Shown: positions 43,945 to 54,082, numbered from the stretch's first letter. The stretch: DNA of 64,000 nt from Enoplosus armatus (GCF_043641665.1 NC_092190.1:15188048-15252047), one strand, 5' to 3'. The notes: generated from the sequence alone by a model not told the origin. Numbers and translations are program-made.

Positions 43945-46815
43945 GTATGTTAAATGCTGCTAAATTTGATGAATGCAAATACAACAAGCATTTTGTATCA
44001 AACTATATCTTTTACCTTGGTAATCTTAATGCTCCCATCCTTTTTCTTGGTCTTGTGCGTGGTGGCATAGTTGTGCCTCGCACTGTCGTAATCGACCAGC
44101 TTCCTGTCCCTCTTTGCTATACGTGCCTGAACCAAAGAAAAGAGGAGAACTCAGTTTTCATCTTTCAATCATGAACTTGTTTTTCATTAGCTTGTGTGAA
44201 CATCTGTTTTAAACATCAGGTGCATTCACACCACCTAATTTTGTTACAGTTTTTGCATCTTACACCTTTTCAACAGCCATATTTGTGTGAAATGTTTAGG
44301 ACTCAATGCAACTGAAACACAAAAGCAGTAGTGTATGATTATTAGAATTTCAGTAAGATCACAATATACAGTATGATGTGGAGTAAAGCCTGGCTGCCAC
44401 TACATGAACACTGGATGCTAATCATTTTTGGTCACGGTTGCTACGGGTGTCTGTGACCACACAGCTTACCTTGATATCGGGGAACTGGCCCAGGTAAGTA
44501 TCCATGGAGATTAGAGCGTGATCAACCAATTTTTGGTGGTAGTCAGTCCACAGCACATCACAGTCCTGCAGCGTGGATGGACATAACAGTGCCATACACA
44601 ATAACAGACACACAATGTCAGACATTAAATGAGACAAATTGCTTGCAATGCTTGTTTTATTGCAATAGTATGCTTCCTGGATGTATTTCTCCACCACTTA
44701 ATTCCAGTTAATTCCAGTAGCTCTGTTGCTATGTCTTGGCCTATGGTCTTGTATTTAAACTCAAACCCTTTTAAATGATTGCAGTATTTTCTTGCAGCTA
44801 GCTTGTAGTAGTTTTGTCAGATCAGAGCCATTAATTCAAAAGTAATTTCAAGAGTAAACTAAATGGAGCCAGAGGAAAATGTAAAGAGCTACTCTCTCAC
44901 AAGAGATGCTAACGTGTAATTTTGATGTCAAGAGGACAGTAACACAATCACACACAGCTGTGTGTACTCTGGGAAAAACAGCTGCTGCAATGCATAAGCT
45001 AATCAGGAGCCAAACACACCCACACACTCAATCAACTAACATACAATATAATAAAGTGGTTTTGACCTCTATATGGCAACCAGCTTGTCCTCACACACAC
45101 ATGCAGACAATCTCTGTATTTTTAACACATTTATGAAAAGTGTTTCTGACCTCCACAATGGAATCCACTTCGTTCTTGCCGTACCAGTCAGGCTCATACA
45201 TGTCAGCCAAACACGCCTGCACATTCTTGGAGGACTCGTGCATGGCTGAGGACAAACACACATATTCTACATTAGTGGAACATCAGTGGATATTTGCAGG
45301 TTAGGGTGCATATTGTATGTAATCTATGGCTTGCAAGTGTGCGTTTGCATATCAAGCAATGTGAATCAGTTTGGGTTTGTGTGTGTTACCTTTCACTGCC
45401 TCCAGGTACGCCCTAAGGTCCCTTTGGAGTTTGCTGCCTTCAGTCTGGGGGCGAAACACAAAACATGAGGCAGTGTGAGGAGACATGTACAGAGGAGCTA
45501 CAGGCCTGTTGAGCCAGTACATATTTCAGTCTCAGCAAATGCAAACCAGTTTGAGCTAATGTAAAATTCAGTTTGTATATGCACAAGGTATAGATATGAC
45601 TAAAAACTCTGGCCAGCTATATCTCGTTTCAGGCTGTACCATTGTGCAATAATTGGTCATATATGACTCCGCCATACAACATGGTGCCATCAACTGGACT
45701 GTACTCACATATTGTTTGTTGAAGTTGATCACCCCCTCCTCAAAAGCAACATCTTTGGTCTCATCGGCTTTGCCAAGCTTCTGAAGAACCTATCAGTTAG
45801 TCAAACAAATAATAACATTAGAGACAATACCAATGATAAAGTTAGCAACTGATTCTGTTCAGTTTTAAAACAGAGGACAATACATGTCCCTGACATACAC
45901 TACACATACGATCATTCACCTGTTTTCCTGTGTTTACTTTAAGATCATATAGGATTTCTTTGCAATCATGGGTAGAATGCATGGGTTGCAAAAGCAGCAT
46001 ATGAGACAACATGTATAAGCAATGTTGAAAAGAGCAGTGGGAGCATAAAGAACAACTGTTTAATCTAATGATAAGTAAATAAATAACAGCGATAAGCCAC
46101 ATTGACAGTATATCATGCATGTTTGCATTCTATACATTATTTCCACATGAACTCATACACATGCTGTCAATACAGTGACATTCACACATATATAACGCAC
46201 ACTGGGTTTACAGGGGTACCCTGATCTGTTTTTATCTCTGTAGCCCTACAGTACATGATGCATTATGATAGACAAATAGCGCCCCCTGCCATTTATTCAG
46301 TGCACAACGCGCAGGTGCATGAACGCATAGACTAGGCCTCATATCTACTACCACTTGAACATATTGCAGCATGGGAGATAAATATTATCACAGTGCTTGA
46401 AAAAATGTAAGAGAGAGTTCCTGCAGCCACCATGTGTGTGACAAACACCCAGATGTTGGTTTAAAATACCAGAAACACACCAGTCAGGGGTTAAATTAGC
46501 CCACAGTATATCTCACTGCAAAATGAACGTGCCCGCTGGGTGACATTGTGCGACAGGAATTATGTATTTGAAGTGGACATCCCCAAACACAGCATCCTTG
46601 CCCTTATTATTATGATGTCGTGATGCGACACTGCGCCTCGGTGGAGGATGCGGCACTGCTGGCTCGCGGCTCGTAGGCCTGAATAATCATTCCCCACACA
46701 TGAACACACGTTAGCGAGCAGCTCTTACCTTCTCCTGGGCTCTCGTTAGTTTTTTCTGAACGTTGCTGGCTACTTTCCCTGCAGTCAGCCCCTTCCCCAA
46801 ATTCAACTCAGCCAT
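34879..46815 (-). CDS. bin1: BIN1 / amphiphysin-2 (20 exons readable)
   Basis: Membrane-curvature adaptor of the amphiphysin family, acting in endocytosis, T-tubules and neuronal membranes. All junctions are GT-AG and in phase. The core isoform is 595 aa. In that numbering: residues 1-29 N-terminal amphipathic helix ([19 protein letters not shown]); about 1-247 BAR domain ([58 protein letters not shown]); 248-312 proline-rich linker ([11 protein letters not shown]); 313-347 clathrin/AP2 motifs LLDMD, DPF and WDTW; 348-503 acidic repeat region; about 526-595 SH3 ([23 protein letters not shown]). BIN1 rather than AMPH is shown by the N-terminus and by a 93-nt exon 7 that matches the BIN1-specific BAR insert. 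The central linker also resembles AMPH ([13 protein letters not shown]), as expected for sister genes. The a/b paralogue is unresolved. Confidence 0.95.
35049..35088. repeat. (GT)n microsatellite next to a bin1 donor
   Basis: Starts 7 bp from the end of bin1 exon 19. In the transcript it is (CA)n directly after the donor, a context in which CA-repeat binding proteins can affect splicing. Confidence 0.95.
35095..35196 (-). CDS. bin1: bin1 exon 19: first half of the SH3 domain
   Basis: 102 nt, 34 codons, [20 protein letters not shown] then [25 protein letters not shown] is the RT-loop region that binds dynamin-type proline motifs. Donor GTACAT adjoins a GT repeat. Confidence 0.95.
35311..35385 (-). 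CDS. bin1: bin1 exon 18: linker into the SH3 domain
   Basis: 75 nt, 25 codons, [20 protein letters not shown] then GFVFK. The PTGFVFK end corresponds to PPGFMFK before the SH3 domain in mammalian BIN1. Donor GTAAAA. Confidence 0.9.
35818..35880 (-). CDS. bin1: bin1 exon 17: Ala/Glu-rich linker
   Basis: 63 nt, 21 codons, [20 protein letters not shown] then S. Donor GTAAGA. Low-complexity, possibly alternatively spliced because it is in phase 0 on both sides. Confidence 0.8.
36442..36846 (-). CDS. bin1: bin1 exon 16: acidic region with 20-residue tandem repeats
   Basis: 405 nt, 135 codons, from acceptor GCCCCTCAG to donor GTAACC. Four tandem copies of about 20 residues (each [HR][YH]DP[VI]A...GDD...) are followed by an Ala/Glu/Pro-rich tail with two copies of ETPAA. 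It sits where mammalian BIN1 has its variable clathrin/AP2 exons, but I do not recognise this repeat from them. The opposite-strand ORFs are shadows. Confidence 0.88.
36568..36807 (-). repeat. Coding minisatellite, four 60-bp units in bin1 exon 16
   Basis: Units read [60 protein letters not shown] and [20 protein letters not shown]. All are in frame and without gaps. Unit 3 has lost the Trp. Confidence 0.9.
37280..37740 (+). repeat. Dispersed repeat family, copy B (bin1 intron)
   Basis: GGTCCAGACTAAAATATCTT, ATTGGATGGATTGCCATGAA and CCCTGAGGATGATTCC align with copy A. The part from about 37480 (ACATTCCCATCAGGCTCAG, AATGCTAGCAT, GTTAGCATGG) aligns with the complement of copy C. Confidence 0.75.
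37918..37948. repeat. (CAT)n trinucleotide repeat
   Basis: CATCATCATC run with one CACCATC interruption, in a bin1 intron. Confidence 0.9.
39207..39227 (-). CDS. bin1: bin1 exon 15: 21-nt microexon with a WDxW clathrin motif
   Basis: Seven codons, PANWDTW, between TTTTTTCCACAG and GTAAGC, phase 0 on both sides. It matches the PWDLW type II clathrin-binding motif that follows DPF in BIN1 and amphiphysin. Too short for ORF callers; supported by splice sites, phase, position and motif together. Confidence 0.78.
40330..40413 (-). CDS. bin1: bin1 exon 14: clathrin box and AP2 motif
   Basis: 84 nt, 28 codons, [20 protein letters not shown] then [13 protein letters not shown] is a clathrin box and DPF an AP2 alpha-ear motif. 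The 3' boundary is placed at CAG|GTGGAT; a later donor is not excluded. Confidence 0.82.
40484..40509. repeat. (AATAG)n pentanucleotide repeat
   Basis: Five units of AATAG in the bin1 intron between exons 13 and 14. Confidence 0.9.
40619..40741 (-). CDS. bin1: bin1 exon 13: proline-rich segment
   Basis: 123 nt, 41 codons, [20 protein letters not shown], then [21 protein letters not shown]. Clear match to the amphiphysin family core PPPPKxTPSKE and the EISVTTPS segment. Donor GTTAGT. Confidence 0.93.
40975..41044 (-). CDS. bin1: bin1 exon 12: proline-rich linker
   Basis: 70 nt completing Ser, then [20 protein letters not shown] and PSK. Donor GTAAAC. The [10 protein letters not shown] stretch is a potential SH3 ligand. 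Shorter than the equivalent mammalian segment. Confidence 0.88.
41836..41892. repeat. (GACA/GACT)n repeat near candidate bin1 exon 11
   Basis: GACTGACTGACAGACAGACG and related units. On the bin1 sense strand it is (UGUC)n, starting about 40 nt downstream of the candidate exon 11 donor. Confidence 0.8.
41934..41978 (-). CDS. bin1: Candidate bin1 exon 11 (muscle PI-motif exon counterpart)
   Basis: Exactly 45 nt between a pyrimidine-rich acceptor (CCCCCCTTACAG) and donor GTAACC, in phase 2 like its neighbours, so it adds 15 residues: [15 protein letters not shown]. The mammalian muscle exon at this position is also 45 nt and encodes a strongly basic phosphoinositide-binding peptide. Here only the first Arg-Lys and the last Arg remain basic. 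Both splice sites and length fit, but the sequence is divergent and use is unproven. Confidence 0.5.
42471..42526 (-). CDS. bin1: bin1 exon 10: end of BAR domain
   Basis: 56 nt, [18 protein letters not shown] plus AG. Donor GTTAGT, phase 2. It corresponds to the LNQNLNDVLVGLE segment of mammalian BIN1 but diverges after it. Confidence 0.9.
42722..42797 (-). CDS. bin1: bin1 exon 9: BAR domain
   Basis: 76 nt completing Ser (AG|T), then [20 protein letters not shown] and KEIAR. Donor GTGAGA. A diagnostic BIN1-like segment. Confidence 0.94.
42979..43064 (-). CDS. bin1: bin1 exon 8: BAR domain
   Basis: 86 nt, [20 protein letters not shown], then EELPSLWN and two bases. Donor GTGTGT runs into an intronic GT repeat. 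Confidence 0.94.
43399..43491 (-). CDS. bin1: bin1 exon 7: alternative 31-residue BAR insert
   Basis: 93 nt after acceptor CTCTTGCAG, phase 0, donor GTACAT. It encodes [20 protein letters not shown] followed by 11 more residues ending RNQ. Length, position between exons 6 and 8, and the residues SLLE-A-P-W-QG, AH-VAQ and LSRNQ match the mammalian exon 7, which is included in neuronal BIN1. Its acceptor is preceded by a very long pyrimidine tract. Confidence 0.88.
43496..43940 (+). repeat. 445-bp (GA)n tract inside bin1 intron 6
   Basis: Almost pure GA dinucleotides with scattered GTGA interruptions and a few AAA or GGA slips. On the bin1 sense strand it is (CT)n with TCAC interruptions, ending a few bases before the exon 7 acceptor. 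It makes up about 85% of the 524-nt intron. The long Leu-Ser and Arg-Glu ORFs across it are artefacts of the repeat. Confidence 0.98.
44016..44126 (-). CDS. bin1: bin1 exon 6: BAR domain
   Basis: 111 nt, 37 codons, [19 protein letters not shown]...[11 protein letters not shown]. One codon longer than the 108-nt mammalian exon. It includes the Lys-rich membrane-facing stretch. Confidence 0.94.
44470..44565 (-). CDS. bin1: bin1 exon 5: BAR domain
   Basis: 96 nt, 32 codons, [18 protein letters not shown]...[11 protein letters not shown]. This is the most conserved BAR segment of the family. Donor GTAAGC. Confidence 0.95.
45151..45245 (-). CDS. bin1: bin1 exon 4: BAR domain
   Basis: 95 nt, MHESSKN...[11 protein letters not shown]..., the conserved YEPDW segment. 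Donor GTCAGA is weaker than the others. Confidence 0.93.
45390..45444 (-). CDS. bin1: bin1 exon 3: BAR domain
   Basis: 55 nt encoding [18 protein letters not shown] plus one base, completed by exon 4 (G|CC, Ala). Donor GTAACA. Confidence 0.93.
45709..45789 (-). CDS. bin1: bin1 exon 2: BAR domain
   Basis: 81 nt, 27 codons, [13 protein letters not shown] onward, the same length and phase as I recall for human BIN1 exon 2. Donor GTGAGT. Confidence 0.94.
46729..46815 (-). CDS. bin1: bin1 exon 1: N-terminal amphipathic helix
   Basis: 87 nt, 29 codons, beginning [14 protein letters not shown] and ending RAQEK at donor GTAAGA. It corresponds to helix H0, which inserts into the bilayer in N-BAR proteins. 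Confidence 0.95.
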
Positions 46816-47080
46816 CTTGTAGCGTAGATCAGTCTTTGGATGCGGCAGGGAAGGAAATAAAAGCAATAACGATCGGATGGACCGCTACGGCGACCGTTGA
46901 GGCAAATTCATCAATGTCCAGTGGAGAAATAATGGTGATAAATGTAATTGTGTGATGCTAGGATGTATCTTTAGGAAGATGTGTGTGCAGAGAGCTAAGC
47001 TGTATTCTCAAATACTGAGCTGCTGTATGCTCGTCCGTGACAGAGGAGGATGCTGTCAGAGATGCTCTTAAAGGCGCAGA
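46816..47080 (-). promoter_or_regulatory. bin1: Probable bin1 5' UTR and proximal promoter
   Basis: Sequence directly upstream of the bin1 ATG, with scattered CpGs (CGATCGGAT, GCTACGGCGACCG, CGCGTCC) in otherwise AT-rich DNA. No TATA box is fixed at a suitable distance. The transcription start is unknown. Confidence 0.35.
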
Positions 47081-48950
47081 TGCTGCTGCGCGTCCACACA
47101 GGGAAACTGTACGATATGGGAGACTGTAAATTCACCGGTAAAGCCACAATACGAGTGGAAAATTATGCACTTGCGACCTTTGAAATGCTTTTTGTTGATC
47201 TTTGTATTCTCAAGTTTATCTTAAAATTAGCTTCAGATCGTGTGATCATCAAGTCAAGTCTTTAAAAGATCAATGTATGAAATCCATGGTGAATAAATAT
47301 CCTGCCCAGCGTTCACAAATAACCAACAACTCATAGCGAACGATGGTAAGAAACAGCCAGGCCTACTTCTAAGCATGCATTGCATTAAGGCTTCAAATGC
47401 CCATCTGTCTCAGTCTGATATTACATAGTTACGTAACAAGTGAAGTGGCGAGTAAACCTTGTAATCAATGACAGAGTATCACTGAAGAGCAGTCATGAGA
47501 CTGAAGGAATAAACACTAAGAGGGGACACTAAGGTTTTAAAGATGAAATAAAGATGAATATTTTTCTGCCAAATCGCTAAATTTCTCTTAACTTTCGAGA
47601 AAAACAGGAATGTTCTGCAGGAAGCTTTGGAGTAATGCTTCTTTAAGCAAATTCACAGCAGGCTGCGAGTCGAAGTGAGTGATGACCCAGCAGAGATGCA
47701 GGCCTGTATCCCAACATTATGTGACAATAAACCATTAAAACAAATGTTTTCTCTCAACTACATTTGCCACTATGGACTACAACAGGTTTTATCTGGATCA
47801 TAAAATGTGTTTATATTCCTCACATCGCCATGAGAAGCTCATTTGCTCTCCAGGAGATGGCGCTATTGGCTCACATCATATCCACGTACAAACAATTCAA
47901 TTCAATTCAATTTTATTTATATAGCGCCAAATCACAACAAAAGTCATCTCATGACACTTAACAAATAGAGCAGGACTATACCGACTCTTTATAATGTTAT
48001 TACACAGACCCAACAGTTCCCACCATGAGCAAGCACAAACAGTGGGCTATCTCCATATAGCTCCGAGGAAAGTCTTTCATTTTCTTAAAAAACACATCTG
48101 GGTGTTTTTGCTCCATGACTGGAAAGGTCTGGTGGACTGGAGCTCTACAGACGTACAGAGGGGGGTCTGCCAGCATCACACAGATCCGGCTGCTCTCAGT
48201 GATGTTATTAGTGAATTCATAGTGACACGGTCACAATTACATGTTGACTACATGTGTTGAATGTGTATTAACAACCCATACAGTATTTATACATTACATT
48301 TAGTTTAATATTTCATGATAGAGGTAACTCTCATAAACTACAGCTCTTTATTGACACAGGTGGCTGGCGCATGCTGGGAGCTCTCCAAGGTCCTGAACCA
48401 ACACTGTATTGGGTAAGTAACAGGCAGCAGAACAAAAAGCTCTCGTACTTATGCTTGTGTTTTTCCCCCTATTATTACACTGGATGTAATTATATCTCTG
48501 TTGCATAATCTAGCATGAGAGCGTGCTTACCAGAAACCCTACTTGCATGTGAGAAGTAAAATGGTTTAGCGTGTGGAGGGTGCGTTTCAGTGGGGGTGAT
48601 TATACAGTCTTCAGTACAGTATGTCATAATGTGCCAAAACAACAACCAAGAAGCTCCTCTGAACATAGAACATGTAAATGAGGCTGAGTTGTTTTGATCA
48701 TACCACTGAACATTTTTGTGTTTTTTTAATCACTTTTCATATTCTAATTTCCTTGTACGCCATCCATACTGTCTACCCCTCCTCTCTTTGCTCGTATCTT
48801 TCTTCTTTCTCTCTCCCTTACTTTCTCCCTCTCCTCCTCCCCTGTCCCTCCTCTCTTCCTCCCGTCTCTCCGTCTCTTTATCCCCGACAATAACAACATT
48901 TGGCCACGAGTCACCGAGCCTATTAGTCCCCGTGTACTCACATGAATAGC
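47080..48950. other. Region between bin1 and the next block, no exon supported
   Basis: AT-rich DNA with one dispersed repeat at 47896-48035 and a C/T-rich stretch at 48770-48870. Only short chance ORFs are present. Confidence 0.5.
47896..48035 (+). repeat. Common teleost dispersed repeat (AATTCAATTC...ATAGCGCC)
   Basis: CAATTCAATTCAATTTTATT, then TATATAGCGCCAAATCACAA, then a stretch ending in CCACCATGAGCAAGCAC. This sequence type is spread widely in spiny-rayed fish genomes and is one reason for the teleost assignment. No coding capacity. Confidence 0.75.
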
Positions 48951-48959
48951 TCCTCCGCA

Positions 48960-49452
48960 CCCCCCTCTAGCGCTGCGGGAATGGTTTAACCCGTTATCCA
49001 CAGCGAGAGAGACGGAGAGCACAAAGGAAGCGCATACACTGGACGTTCAGGGGGGATATAATAGGACAGCTTGATGTAAACACGGAATAAAAAAAACCGC
49101 AAGACAGCCTCTCCATTTCCCGTCGCACCGGTCCATTATCGGCGGTTAATATTACATGAGGTCCTGGCTGACTAACAGCGCGTCTGTCTGGACACCGAAA
49201 GGCGGCCAGTAAGTGAAAACATTGAAGCCAAGAGTGGATGAGAGGGGAGAGGAGTTGAGCATTGTTTCATCAGCGCTTCAGGGTTTTCTGGAGTTGGTCT
49301 CTGGTTTTGGACCGAACCCGGTTCACCGAGACCACGAGGATGGGTCTCTCAAGCTGACCAAGCAGACCAAGTGGGGGTTTCTTTTAATCTGTTTTCCTCT
49401 CTTGGACTCGGGGATGACAAAGGAAACAACACGCTGATATGTTGCATTTCTG
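48960..49452 (+). other. Candidate non-coding first exon(s) of a gene running right
   Basis: A GC- and CpG-richer block (CGGTCCATTATCGGCGG, ACAGCGCGTCTG, GACACCGAAAGGCGGCCA) inside AT-rich DNA. It carries two strong + strand donors: GGCCA|GTAAGT at 49209 and TCTGAG|GTGAGT at 49453. ATGs within it open only short frames apart from a 74-codon ORF (49213-49437) that I do not recognise. It could be alternative 5' UTR exons followed by an intron longer than 14 kb. Confidence 0.3.
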
Positions 49453-49974
49453 AGGTGAGTTGAGTTTTCTTTGTTCACCTCACATTACAGTTATGTTATG
49501 CTAGCATTGCACATAGATGTGTTTTTCATTGAACTGAGTCTACCGCGTGGCTTTATTTCAAGTGTAACGTTTTGTCCTGTTATCTCCACCCAACAGAAAC
49601 ATCCAAATTTCCTACTGTTAAAATGGTTCCCTGAAGCTAATTATGTTCCCCACAGCCTCCTGCCCGTCACTGTAATTGCCTTTGAAAATGAGACACATGG
49701 AGGGCTACCTCAGCCCCGCTATTGTTTCCCCCCTATTGTTGTCCAAGCGTTGCTTAACGGAACATTTGGTGCTCTAACACAAGACACGAGCACTCCAAGA
49801 CCTCGCGCGACGGTCGATCGGACGATCAGTGACAGGCAGATGAATCCTTCATGGTGTGTGGGAATTAATCATTTAAAAGACTAAACTCCGAACCCGTGTG
49901 CATGATTGGGTTGGACAGCGTGTAAACACTGGGAGCCAAATTGATTTCCACTCGCGGAAAGTCACTTGCATCCA

Positions 49975-50008
<34 letters not shown>
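49975..50008. repeat. (ATCT)n tetranucleotide repeat
   Basis: Eight uninterrupted ATCT units. Confidence 0.95.
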
Positions 50009-52550
50009 GATTAATTAACTAGTTTCAAACATTGAGAGAGAAAGAGGGAAAATATTTTCTCTCTCTGGCTGGATTTCTCTCCCACCTCCTCTCTTCTTCA
50101 GGGCACAGTAATGGCACATGAAACGTCTTCATAATTAGTAGTTTGCCTGAGCAAAGAAGAAGTAATTATAGGCAGCAAGCCTGCTGAGCTAAGTGTGCAG
50201 GCATTTTTCTTTTATTTCCTTTGTTAAACATGCAAATGTTGTCTTTTTGTACCACATGCTACTTCTATTCTGAAAATGGCACAGCTTGAACTTGTGTGTT
50301 CTCTCTCCCGCCTCTGCAGTTTAAGATAACATTATTCATGAATGGATCAAAAGCAAACCATTCGGCATGAAAAAACAGTTCCCCAGTGTTCCCCTTATTT
50401 GTTGGTACTAGTAAAGTGTTTGGAACTGTATATGTTAGCATATGTGTGGCGTGCACAGCTGTCCATGTGTGATCTTTACAATTACAATGACCAATGACCA
50501 TTAATTTGTAAAATGACATCCCTGAGCTGGAGATCTCTTGAAATATAATGGTGGATTTGAAGGCTGTGCAGTGTTTGAATAGAGGGTGTGAAGGAAAAGA
50601 CGACTGTAAGAAGCATGAATAAGATGCAATGTGAAGACCCTACTGTGCAGCTAGTTATTTACTTTGTGCTTTTGTTCGGCTTTGTAATGCATTAGAAGGT
50701 GCACTGGTGTCAACCCACAGAGTTCTTCGTAGTGCTATTAAATCTTTTAATAAGACTCTCCTTCCGTTTGTGAGTCATTTCCTGGGCTGAACTTTAAAGC
50801 TGTGGTCTTGGTTTTTGGAAAATAAATAGCCACCATTTAATCAGATAAAAACGTGGCTCAGCATGCATGTTGTTTGTTAGGAACATCCAATATTTACAGT
50901 CACATGTTTGCATTCTACTGCAACAGTGTGCACAACTGCTGGCAAGCGTGTTGCTTCACTAGAGCAGTTGGGGGTCCCTCAACAACAGGGCACTGTCACA
51001 GGAGGTATTGAGCAGAATGAAAGTGCTCAACACTTACTTTCATCCGATGATCTCCAAATGTTCCGGCCAGCAATTTTCCAGTCAGATCCCCATTTCTCTA
51101 ATAGGCCAATGGTACAAACACTGTGTTTACTCGGGTTGTCAGGTGTTATTTTCATGCACTGTTCTCTACTGACTCAATGTTTGAATAATGACACCTCTTG
51201 AAATCCCACTTCAATCTCAGCGCCATGCAATGATTGGTTAGATCCATGTTTTTAGATAAGATAATAATAAGAAGTTAGAGGACAGCGAAGGGATAGAAAT
51301 GTGACAACATACCATGCACTGGGATTCAAAGTCTATTAAAGACTGTTTGAATGAAGCGCCCATATGGTGCTTTGCTGATAGTTGTATAACCATAACCAAG
51401 AGCCAAGCAGTCCTCAGACTTAGGACTTCGGCCAAAGTGACAGGCTCAGAGTTGATGAGAAGTCTGGCCAGAAGTAAAACATCCTGTCTCCTTTTAACCT
51501 AAGCTGGCAAAGGTGTGAAAAGCTGGTGAGGGTTAGGGTTCCTAAGGATTTGAACAACCATAAGAACAGAATATCTTAATTTTTTCCCCCAGACCTCTTC
51601 AAAATATTCTACACTTAAGAACTAGCCTAGTTAAGGCAAACAAACAGAGATTTTCAGTGTGGAGAGGAAAGCTTTCAACCTCACAAATATTGTTTCAAGT
51701 AAAAAACAGTCTTAAGATCGATCTAAATAGAAACGCTTTAACGCTTTATCTCGGTGTTGAGGTGAGGATGGGTACCAATGAGACTATTATTCATACAATT
51801 CATACAGTTCAAGGATTGCCTGTGTTGCTTGCACTCTGCTTTGACGACTGGTTATGTAAGTGCAGGGAACATAAGCCAAAAGACTCAGACTCAAGACTGA
51901 GCACAAAACGTCTACAGGGGCTTCTCTGTCTGACAGAGCTACTCTGCAAAAGGCCTCAATGTTCTTGATATATACAAGAAAGATAAGAAAGATGGATGGG
52001 AGGTTAAAGGGGGCGGGCAAAGAAACAGTGAGGAAAGACTGTGAGTGAAGATGGGAGTTATTAGAGCAATTCATATTAAGAGTGAAGTGAAATGAGAGAT
52101 GGTAGGAGGAAAAAGGTGGAGGGGGCAGGGTTATGACTTATGAAAAGTGAAGATGGAGACAAATACAAAAAAACCCAGAGGGAGGGAGGGGAGAAGAGGA
52201 AGGGGAGAAGAGTTAGGAGAGAAAGGATGAGTGCAAAAGTGAAGGGGAGAGAAAGGGTAAAGTCGATCCTAATCCCATTAATACACACCAGTGCTGTCCT
52301 TCCCGCTGGCGTATACACATGCACACACACACCACGCACACTGGTTCAAAGTACTGGTGAGATATATTGCTGTTTATTATGCAGCTCACCAATACACTGC
52401 CTGGACGTCCATTTAATGATTAGAGCACTCTGTACACTAAATGTATGGTGGTCAGGACGCCGTCAGTGTAATGAGGACAACGTCAGCTCGGGAGCCACTA
52501 GTTTCCACCAGATCTGACTCACAGCGTGTAAGAGCCCTCCGGCAATGTGG

Positions 52551-52552
<2 letters not shown>

Positions 52553-52602
<50 letters not shown>
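52553..52602. repeat. (GT)n microsatellite, about 24 units
   Basis: Pure GT run of about 50 bp. Confidence 0.97.
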
Positions 52603-52603
<1 letters not shown>

Positions 52604-53143
52604 GGCTGTAATGTTGGTTTGTAGCTGAAAGAGTCTCCATTCTGTCTGAGCAGACACATCTGCAGCATCTGCCAACGTTTATGTCGTAGATGCGAACGAT
52701 ATCTTACAAACGTCTGAAAAACTTGTGTGTGTGCAGATGCAGACATTTGTATATGTGTTGTGTGTGCAGTGTGTGTGAACTTTATGTGTTGACTATGTGC
52801 TTGCTTGCACATTAGCGAAGACTCAGGAATAAGACGTTTTGGAATAGGAAATACTGGTTCGTCCTCATGAGAATTGTGGTTGATTTTTAACTTAAATCTG
52901 GCCAAGGAATCTATGAGTAACTTGTCATCCCTCATTTGTTATATATAATAATACTGTATGTATGTGGACGTGTGTTAACACAGGCAAATATCAACAAGTA
53001 AATACAGTAAATTGAGCCAACGAAGCTACAATTGAATACAGTAATTCAGGACGGGTCTACAGAGAGACAGAGCTGTGAGCAGCATGGCTAATAGAAACAG
53101 TGAAAGGTAGAAGGCAAAGATTTATACAGAGAAACTGTGTATT

Positions 53144-53188
53144 TGTGTGTGTGTGTGTGTGTGTGGGTGTGGGTGTGGGTGTGTGTGC
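53144..53188. repeat. (GT)n with GGGTGT interruptions
   Basis: GT run followed by three GGGTGT units. Confidence 0.93.
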
Positions 53189-53439
53189 GCGAGTCTGCGT
53201 TCCTGTATGTCCTGTTTTCACACCATCACAGGATGTACTGTGTGTTCACCACTCGTGAAAAGGAACCAAGTATATTTGCTCAAGTCCTGCACAATTCTTA
53301 GGTTTACGTACTTTACTTGAATATTGCAATTGTTTTCTTTATACTTCTTCTCCCCTACATTTCAGTGGCACATATTGTATATTATATTAGATGTACCTGA
53401 GAGTGGGAATGGTTGTCTGTCTCTATATGTCAGCCCTGT

Positions 53440-53640
53440 GATTGACTAGCAACATGTCCAGCATGTACCCCGCCTCCCGCCCAATGACAGCTGGGATCGG
53501 CTGCAGCCCCCCCCACGACCCTCTAAAGGATAAGCGGTTATAGATAATAGAATGGATAATGTTGAATATGTCCATCCATCCATCCATCCATCCATCCATC
53601 CATTTTCTCCCTCATATGCTGGGTCACGGTGGCAGCAGGC
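53440..53640. mobile_element. Retroposon end with (ATCC)n, teleost type
   Basis: TACCCCGCCTCCCGCCCAAT, GACAGCTGGGATCGGCTGCA and GGATAAGCGGTTATAGATAA, then (CATC)n at 53572-53601, then GCTGGGTCACGGTGGCAGCA. The first part is the common fish retroposon end that is joined to GGATGGAT tails. The second matches the matching half of opposite polarity. No ORF. Confidence 0.65.
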
Positions 53641-54082
53641 TATATATGTATAAAGTTTTATACTATACATAAAACTTCCCAGCAGCATATCAAGTTTTTT
53701 GAATGAGCTCCACCTCGACCAGATAAAGCATTAATGCTGTTTATATACTAATCTATAAATAATAATAATCCAATTATTTCAGTACATTTTGCTGATAATA
53801 CTTGTACGTGGGGGTATTTCTATTTTTCTTAAGTAAAAGATCTGTATACTTCTTTCACAACTGGTGTTTGCACTGGTACATTGTTGATCAGCAGCTGTAG
53901 GCCCCTAGTGTATGTGCATACCTAGCAGTCATACTTTCAGAGGAAAAAGTACAAAAAATATTTTTTTTCTTTCCTTTTTTTCTTTTATGGCTCGCTGAAA
54001 GCAGAAACACTAAAATAACGCAGCTTGAAAATAATTACGTAGGAAATGGAGGCATAATGGTTTTGTAAGAAATGGCAAATCT

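Noticed and set aside
43391..43987. 198-residue Leu/Ser ORF and opposite Arg/Glu ORFs
   Set aside because: Pure products of the (GA)n repeat in bin1 intron 6, which stays open in several frames.
34879..46815. Calling the BAR/SH3 gene amphiphysin (amph)
   Set aside because: The N-terminus [19 protein letters not shown] and the 93-nt exon 7 are BIN1 features; AMPH-like wording is limited to the proline-rich linker.
49213..49437. A real 74-residue protein
   Set aside because: Not recognised; it sits between two donor sites and fits better as part of a 5' UTR exon or intron.
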